Source: DASVCZ01 sp036381335
Lineage (GTDB): Bacteria; Patescibacteriota; Microgenomatia; UBA1400; PJMF01
Length of the DNA stretch: 14,991 nt
Assembly (NCBI GenBank): GCA_036381335.1
Contig: DASVCZ010000062.1
Span: 1 to 14,991, forward strand
Reading direction: 5' to 3'
Shown: positions 12,199-14,991 of the stretch, piece by piece
Layout: every line of letters starts with the position of its first letter
Numbering within the stretch: position 1 is the stretch's first letter
Notes under the pieces: model-generated
What the model was told of the DNA's origin: nothing
Database searches by the model: none
What the model saw: only the letters and a program-made list of their open reading frames with translations
Program-made: the position numbers and the translations under genes

Positions 12199-12940
12199 GG
12201 GCAAATCGTTGTTGACCAAAACTGTCACTACTCGTTTTAATTTCTAATTTCAAATTTTTAATTTCTAACTCCTCTTCGGTGTGAGTGTGATCAACTTCTA
12301 AAATAATTTTCCCCGTCGGTTTAAGGTGTGCAGGTGCTTGCTGGAGAAATTTTTGGATTAAAGTTAGGCCCTCTGGTCCGCCATCGAGCGCGATCCGGGG
12401 TTCAAATTTTTTGACTGAATCGTCTAGGTACTCTATCCGCTGATTAGGAATGTACGGCAAGTTAGCCACCATCAAATCAAACGTTACCTCTTTAGGAAAA
12501 GCGTCGAGTAAATCAGAATGAAGAACAGCCACTTCATTATCATCTGCCAGGTTCTTTACATTTTGGGCAGTCACTTTTAAAGCTGCTTCAGACACTTCCG
12601 ACACATACATATGATTGGGAATCCCTAGCTTCTGTAACTCTAAATGCAAGGTAATGCCAATGGCGCCACAACCCGTACCGACGTCGGCGATCATTAATTG
12701 CTCACCAGTCGCCAGTTGAGCATGACGCCTCTGACACTCTGCTACCGCCAACTTAATCAACTCTTCAGTTTCAATTCTCGGAATCAACACATCTTGGTTG
12801 ACGTTAAAAACGCGGCCATAAAACTCCACTTTGCCGGTAATGTACTCCACCGGCATTTCACCATATTCTGAGATGTCGATGTTCGCCTTTCCGAAGCGGG
12901 CGAGATGAGTCTGTTCATATGGTGAAAGTTGTCTGGTCAT
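12176..12940 (-). CDS. prmC: Peptide chain release factor N5-glutamine methyltransferase (PrmC/HemK-like)
   Basis: Protein of 254 aa. PrmC methylates the Gln of the GGQ motif in release factors using SAM. Visible: the family signature VEYITGKVEFYGRVFNVNQDVLIPRIETEEL (31-62), SAM motif I ADVGTGCGAIGI (86-97), acidic Glu115 after strand 2 and the catalytic region VANLPYIP at 158-165. Two departures from the family: the N-terminal helical substrate domain is short (about 30 residues before the signature, against roughly 75-80 usually), and the NPPY tetrad reads NLPY (160-163). The C-terminus carries a repetitive LEIKNLKLEIK (225-235). The start at 12940 is supported by GATAAT (12947-12952, minus) 6 nt upstream and no Shine-Dalgarno, again suggesting a leaderless message. 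It is divergent from yqeY. Confidence 0.88.
   Translation of the reverse strand: MTRQLSPYEQTHLARFGKANIDISEYGEMPVEYITGKVEFYGRVFNVNQDVLIPRIETEELIKLAVAECQRRHAQLATGEQLMIADVGTGCGAIGITLHLELQKLGIPNHMYVSEVSEAALKVTAQNVKNLADDNEVAVLHSDLLDAFPKEVTFDLMVANLPYIPNQRIEYLDDSVKKFEPRIALDGGPEGLTLIQKFLQQAPAHLKPTGKIILEVDHTHTEEELEIKNLKLEIKTSSDSFGQQRFALIEVAHL
12236..12268. repeat. AT-rich repeat inside prmC
   Basis: TTTAATTTCTAA occurs at 12236-12247 and again at 12257-12268, a 21-nt period that keeps the reading frame. It encodes LEIKNLKLEIK in PrmC. The composition is unlike the rest of the gene. Confidence 0.6.
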
Positions 12941-12946
12941 CGGCCA

Positions 12947-12952
12947 ATTATC
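12947..12952 (-). promoter_or_regulatory. -10 box placing transcription on the prmC ATG
   Basis: GATAAT on the minus strand, then TGGCCG, then ATG at 12940. No Shine-Dalgarno and no convincing -35. Confidence 0.5.
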
Positions 12953-12966
12953 TCATGAAAGGATGG

Positions 12967-12972
12967 TACAAT
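12967..12972 (+). promoter_or_regulatory. Extended -10 of the yqeY gene
   Basis: TGG-TACAAT, giving a start near 12979 and a leader of about 20 nt that contains AAAGGGAAG. It lies back to back with the prmC promoter. Confidence 0.5.
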
Positions 12973-12997
12973 TGACGCAGGAAAAAGAAAGGGAAGT

Positions 12998-13426
12998 ATG
13001 CCAATGAAACAACAACTGATGGAAGATATGAAGCAAGCCATGCGCGATCGAGATACGGTCAAGCTAGGCGTGGTCCGCTTTTTAATGTCGGAAATTAAAA
13101 ACTATGAAATTGACAACGGCGAACAGGACGATGCGGGAGTGATGAAGATTATTCAAAAGCAAGTTAAGCAAATGAAAGACGCCATTAGTGAGTTTGAAAA
13201 AGCTGGTCGAAGTGATTTAGTGGAGGAAGAAAGTCAAAAGGTGGCCATTCTAGAAACCTATTTACCACAACAAATGAGCGATGATGAGTTAGCTAAAATC
13301 GTGGATGAAGTGTTGACAGAGGCTGCTCACACACAAATGGGTCCAGTCATGGCGGAAGTTATGAAACGGGTGGCTGGGCAAGCCGACGGCGGTCGCGTCT
13401 CGGCGATGGTGAGAAGCAAACTTTAG
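12998..13426 (+). CDS. GatB/YqeY domain-containing protein
   Basis: Protein of 142 aa, full length for YqeY. The family is related to the C-terminal tRNA-binding domain of GatB in the amidotransferase that makes Gln- or Asn-tRNA. Typical features: an N-terminal helical part (LMEDMKQAMRDRDTVKLGVVRFLMSEIKNYEID), the central IQKQVKQMKDAISEFEKAGR, EEESQKVAILETYLPQQMS and the C-terminal small domain ending GQADGGRVSAMVRSKL. Its precise role is unknown; tRNA-related function is the family inference. Two starts are possible: ATG 12998 lies very close to GGGAAG, whereas ATG 13004 has the more usual 9-nt spacing. The next gene starts 2 nt after the stop, so the two are co-transcribed. Confidence 0.92.
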   Translation: MPMKQQLMEDMKQAMRDRDTVKLGVVRFLMSEIKNYEIDNGEQDDAGVMKIIQKQVKQMKDAISEFEKAGRSDLVEEESQKVAILETYLPQQMSDDELAKIVDEVLTEAAHTQMGPVMAEVMKRVAGQADGGRVSAMVRSKL

Positions 13427-13428
13427 TC

Positions 13429-14073
13429 ATGCATACAAAGAAAATCGGTGATATTCTTCGAGAAGAACGCGAACTTCGGCGGATTAGTTTGGAAGAGTTA
13501 GCTAAACGAACCAGAATTCGGAAGGAGTATTTGTGGGCGCTCGAAGAAAATCAGTTTGAAAAACTGCCAGCTTCGACGTTTGTTAAAGGGTACATTACCA
13601 CTTATGCTCGGGTGTTTGGTTTTGATGCTAAACCTCTGTTAGCGTTGTTGCGGCGTGATTTCAAAGAAAGTGCCAAAGGCAAATTGGTGCCGCGGGATTT
13701 TATCAGGCCTACCTTGCGCAAGCGGACGTTGTGGACGCCGATGACGGTCGGGTTACTGATGGCTGGTGCCGTCTTTCTGTCGCTGCTCTCTTATATTGGC
13801 GTCCAATGGTACAACTTGAACCGGCCGCCAGAACTGGAAATCATCAGCCCGGCAGCGGGAGCGGTAGTAGGACCCAAAGTGATTGTGGAAGGCCAAGCGG
13901 AGCCAGAATCTATCTTAACGGTCAACGATCAGCCGGTCTCACTTCAACCTGATGGCACATTTTCAACTGAGGTCTTTATGAACCGCGAGGGGTTAACCAC
14001 CATCAGTGTCGAGGCCAAGGACCGTCAAGGGAAAGAGAATCTCCAGCAACGGACGGTCAACGTCAAGTTTTAA
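13429..14073 (+). CDS. RodZ-like HTH membrane protein with an Ig-like domain
   Basis: Protein of 214 aa built like RodZ. An N-terminal helix-turn-helix of the HTH_25/Xre type (about 5-60: GDILREERELRRISLEELAKRTRIRKEYLWALEENQFEKLP) continues into STFVKGYITTYARVFGFD, which is diagnostic of RodZ. A basic juxtamembrane region (FIRPTLRKRTLW) precedes a TM helix at about 104-124 (MTVGLLMAGAVFLSLLSYIGV). The outside part (about 130-214) is an Ig/glucodextranase-type beta sandwich (PPELEIISPAAGAVVGPKVIVEGQAEP). RodZ links MreB filaments to the envelope in rod-shaped cells; no MreB gene is in view. It follows yqeY with a 2-nt gap and only a weak GTGAGAAG upstream. No terminator is seen after it. Confidence 0.85.
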   Translation: MHTKKIGDILREERELRRISLEELAKRTRIRKEYLWALEENQFEKLPASTFVKGYITTYARVFGFDAKPLLALLRRDFKESAKGKLVPRDFIRPTLRKRTLWTPMTVGLLMAGAVFLSLLSYIGVQWYNLNRPPELEIISPAAGAVVGPKVIVEGQAEPESILTVNDQPVSLQPDGTFSTEVFMNREGLTTISVEAKDRQGKENLQQRTVNVKF

Positions 14074-14084
14074 TAAATATAAGA

Positions 14085-14114
14085 TTGAATACGCAAGAGG
14101 TTTCCTGGTACACT
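14085..14114 (+). promoter_or_regulatory. Promoter of the DUF948-like/YtxH-like pair
   Basis: TTGAAT (14085-14090), 18-nt spacer, TACACT (14109-14114) with an upstream TGG. The predicted leader is about 55 nt and ends in AAGGA 4 nt before the ATG at 14176. Confidence 0.5.
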
Positions 14115-14175
14115 ATGCTCACTCGCGTCATTACTTAGTCACGTACATCATTTAATTACTCAAATCAAGGACGTT

Positions 14176-14445
14176 ATGGAACAAGCACTCCCTATCATTT
14201 TCTCCGTTGTCTTAATTATCTTGGCTATTATTGTCTCTGTGGTAGGTATCCAGCTGGTGATGGTGTTAATGGAAGTGCGGCGGACGCTTAAACGAGTTAA
14301 TGAAGCGATTGAGACGGCCGAAGCTAAGTTCAACGCTGTCGTTACCCCTTTGCAAAGCCTGGGAGGCATGGCGTCTGGCTTGGGTGCGGGCATGAAAGTC
14401 TTTGAAGCTTTTGTGGGTTGGCTAAACAGAGATGACAGAAAGTAA
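14176..14445 (+). CDS. DUF948-like small membrane protein
   Basis: Protein of 89 aa with one long N-terminal TM helix (about 5-33, ALPIIFSVVLIILAIIVSVVGIQLVMVLM), an amphipathic helix (EVRRTLKRVNEAIETAEAKFNAVVTPLQSL) and a Gly-rich turn (GGMASGLGAGMKVFEAFVGWL). This layout fits the DUF948/YoxC-like group, whose members often lie beside a YtxH-like gene, as here. No biochemical function is known; a membrane-bound scaffold or coat-type role is inferred from shape. Shine-Dalgarno AAGGA lies 4 nt upstream. The 3' end overlaps the next gene by 14 nt. Confidence 0.75.
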   Translation: MEQALPIIFSVVLIILAIIVSVVGIQLVMVLMEVRRTLKRVNEAIETAEAKFNAVVTPLQSLGGMASGLGAGMKVFEAFVGWLNRDDRK

Positions 14446-14779
14446 AGACCACCACCAAGGATCATTTTTGTCTGGCTTCACCGTCGGGTTATTTGCGGGC
14501 GCAGCTGGGTATTTTTTGTTTGGGACTGATAAGGGGCAGAAGTTAACCGAGAAATTGAGTGATGAATGGGAAAGTGCGAAGGAGCGACTGGCGGATGAAG
14601 GGGTGATTGATAATCCGAATATGAGTTTGCGGCAAGTGGTGGGGCAGGTGTTGAATCAGGTGAAAGAGAGAATTGAGACGCCAGAGATGGATTCTCAAAA
14701 AGCTAATAAACCTTCAAAAACAAATGCTTCGAAGACGGCCAAAAAGCCGGTGAGGAAGTTTAAGAATATTTCACTGTAG
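14432..14779 (+). CDS. YtxH-like protein
   Basis: Protein of 115 aa. A short polar N-terminus is followed by SFLSGFTVGLFAGAAGYFLFGTDKGQKL (about 11-38), the Gly-rich single TM and following turn of the YtxH family. A charged helical middle (TEKLSDEWESAKERLADEG) and a Lys-rich low-complexity tail (KANKPSKTNASKTAKKPVRKFK) complete it; the tail may bind nucleic acid or acidic surfaces. The start lies inside the end of the DUF948-like gene (14-nt overlap), so the pair is translationally coupled and the products probably act together at the membrane. Family function is unknown beyond a link to general stress in Bacillus. A terminator follows at 14795. Confidence 0.8.
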   Translation: MTESKDHHQGSFLSGFTVGLFAGAAGYFLFGTDKGQKLTEKLSDEWESAKERLADEGVIDNPNMSLRQVVGQVLNQVKERIETPEMDSQKANKPSKTNASKTAKKPVRKFKNISL

Positions 14780-14794
14780 TTCGAAATTTTTATT

Positions 14795-14845
14795 AAAATC
14801 TTCGGCCCGAGGTCATTGAACCTCCACCTGGCGGAAGATTTTTTT
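14795..14845 (+). terminator. Intrinsic terminator after the YtxH-like gene
   Basis: AAAATCTTC (14795-14803) pairs with GAAGATTTT (14834-14842). GCC (14805-14807) pairs with GGC (14830-14832), and GAGGT (14809-14813) pairs with ACCTC (14820-14824). A run of seven T ends the structure at 14845. Confidence 0.85.
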
Positions 14846-14847
14846 CT

Positions 14848-14855
14848 GTTATAAT
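14848..14855 (+). promoter_or_regulatory. Extended -10 promoter of the T-box transcript
   Basis: TGT directly before a perfect TATAAT (14850-14855, TG at 14848-14849 region) forms an extended -10. It comes just after the terminator and would start a transcript near 14862. No -35 match is visible at the usual distance. Confidence 0.6.
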
Positions 14856-14861
14856 TACCTT

Positions 14862-14991
14862 ACAGATAAAACAAACGCCTACCAAGGAATAAATGCCGCC
14901 TTGGGAGTTGTCCGCGACGAGTGGACCGGGTACGCCCGTGACAGCAGGAACGAAGTTAGGTTGAGGTGGTACCGTTCTCTGACCCGAGAGC
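14862..14991 (+). promoter_or_regulatory. T-box riboswitch (partial, runs off the window)
   Basis: GAGGTGGTACCG (14963-14974) is close to the T-box consensus core AGGGUGGNACCGCG, and GAACGAAGTTAGG just before it is typical of T-box leaders. The UGGU at 14967-14970 would pair with a tRNA ending ACCA, so with discriminator A. Upstream hairpins include CCAAGG/CCTTGG (14882-14887 with 14899-14904), GTCC/GGAC and CGGG/CCCG. After the core, CTCT-GACCCG-AGAG starts another hairpin. T-boxes sense uncharged tRNA and usually control aminoacyl-tRNA synthetase or amino-acid genes; the controlled gene is outside the window. The first hairpin loop contains GCC (Ala), but I cannot place the specifier with confidence. 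Confidence 0.7.

Noticed and set aside
13731..13952. Second plus-strand frame inside the RodZ-like gene
   Set aside because: It is out of frame with a complete and well-supported domain set, and its composition is of random type.
1..14991. CRISPR array or insertion sequence
   Set aside because: No regularly spaced direct repeats with unique spacers were seen and no transposase-like frame is present.

Overview
The window looks like chromosomal DNA from a small-genome bacterium, most likely of the Candidate Phyla Radiation (Patescibacteria, Microgenomates-like). This is inferred from the gene style: many short single-TM hypotheticals, a RodZ-like HTH-TM-Ig protein, YtxH and DUF948-like partners, a short PrmC, and many promoters placed directly on the start codon. 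TGA serves as a stop (3526-3528 and 12196-12198), so this is not a Gracilibacteria/SR1-type code. No marker gene fixes the taxonomy.

Layout. 1-2676 (+): end of a DMT/EamA-type transporter, an aldehyde dehydrogenase and an MFS transporter in one tight operon. 2755-3009 (-): GlsB/YeaQ-type membrane protein with its own terminator. 3127-5160 (+): low-affinity iron permease-like protein, a HEPN-CBS protein and a RecB/Cas4-like PD-(D/E)XK nuclease. 5161-5575: a gene-free stretch between convergent genes that holds two related, strongly base-paired elements in inverted orientation. 5576-6633 (-): an NTF2-like anchored protein and a PH-like protein. 6758-8305 (+): PAS histidine kinase and a receiver-only response regulator. 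8321-8575 (-): small hypothetical, divergent from a membrane-anchored DsbA-like oxidoreductase (8706-9524, +) with a terminator after it. 9666-10983 (-): a C39-like cysteine peptidase and a degenerate SAM methyltransferase, set between short repeats like gene cassettes. 11139-12198 (+): an anchored coiled-coil surface protein and an acidic protein. 12176-12940 (-): PrmC. 12998-14779 (+): YqeY, RodZ-like, DUF948-like and YtxH-like proteins, then a terminator, an extended -10 promoter and the start of a T-box leader that runs off the window.

Most notable points. (1) The paired elements at 5164-5578 share three conserved blocks. Their helices differ in sequence but stay paired, with three compensatory pair changes visible by eye, so a conserved structured RNA or hairpin DNA element is likely. 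(2) At least seven genes have a -10 hexamer 6-10 nt before the ATG and no Shine-Dalgarno, which points to widespread leaderless transcription. (3) The genes at 9666-10983 have cassette-like boundaries. (4) A HEPN RNase motif is joined to a CBS pair. (5) A T-box leader begins at the right edge.
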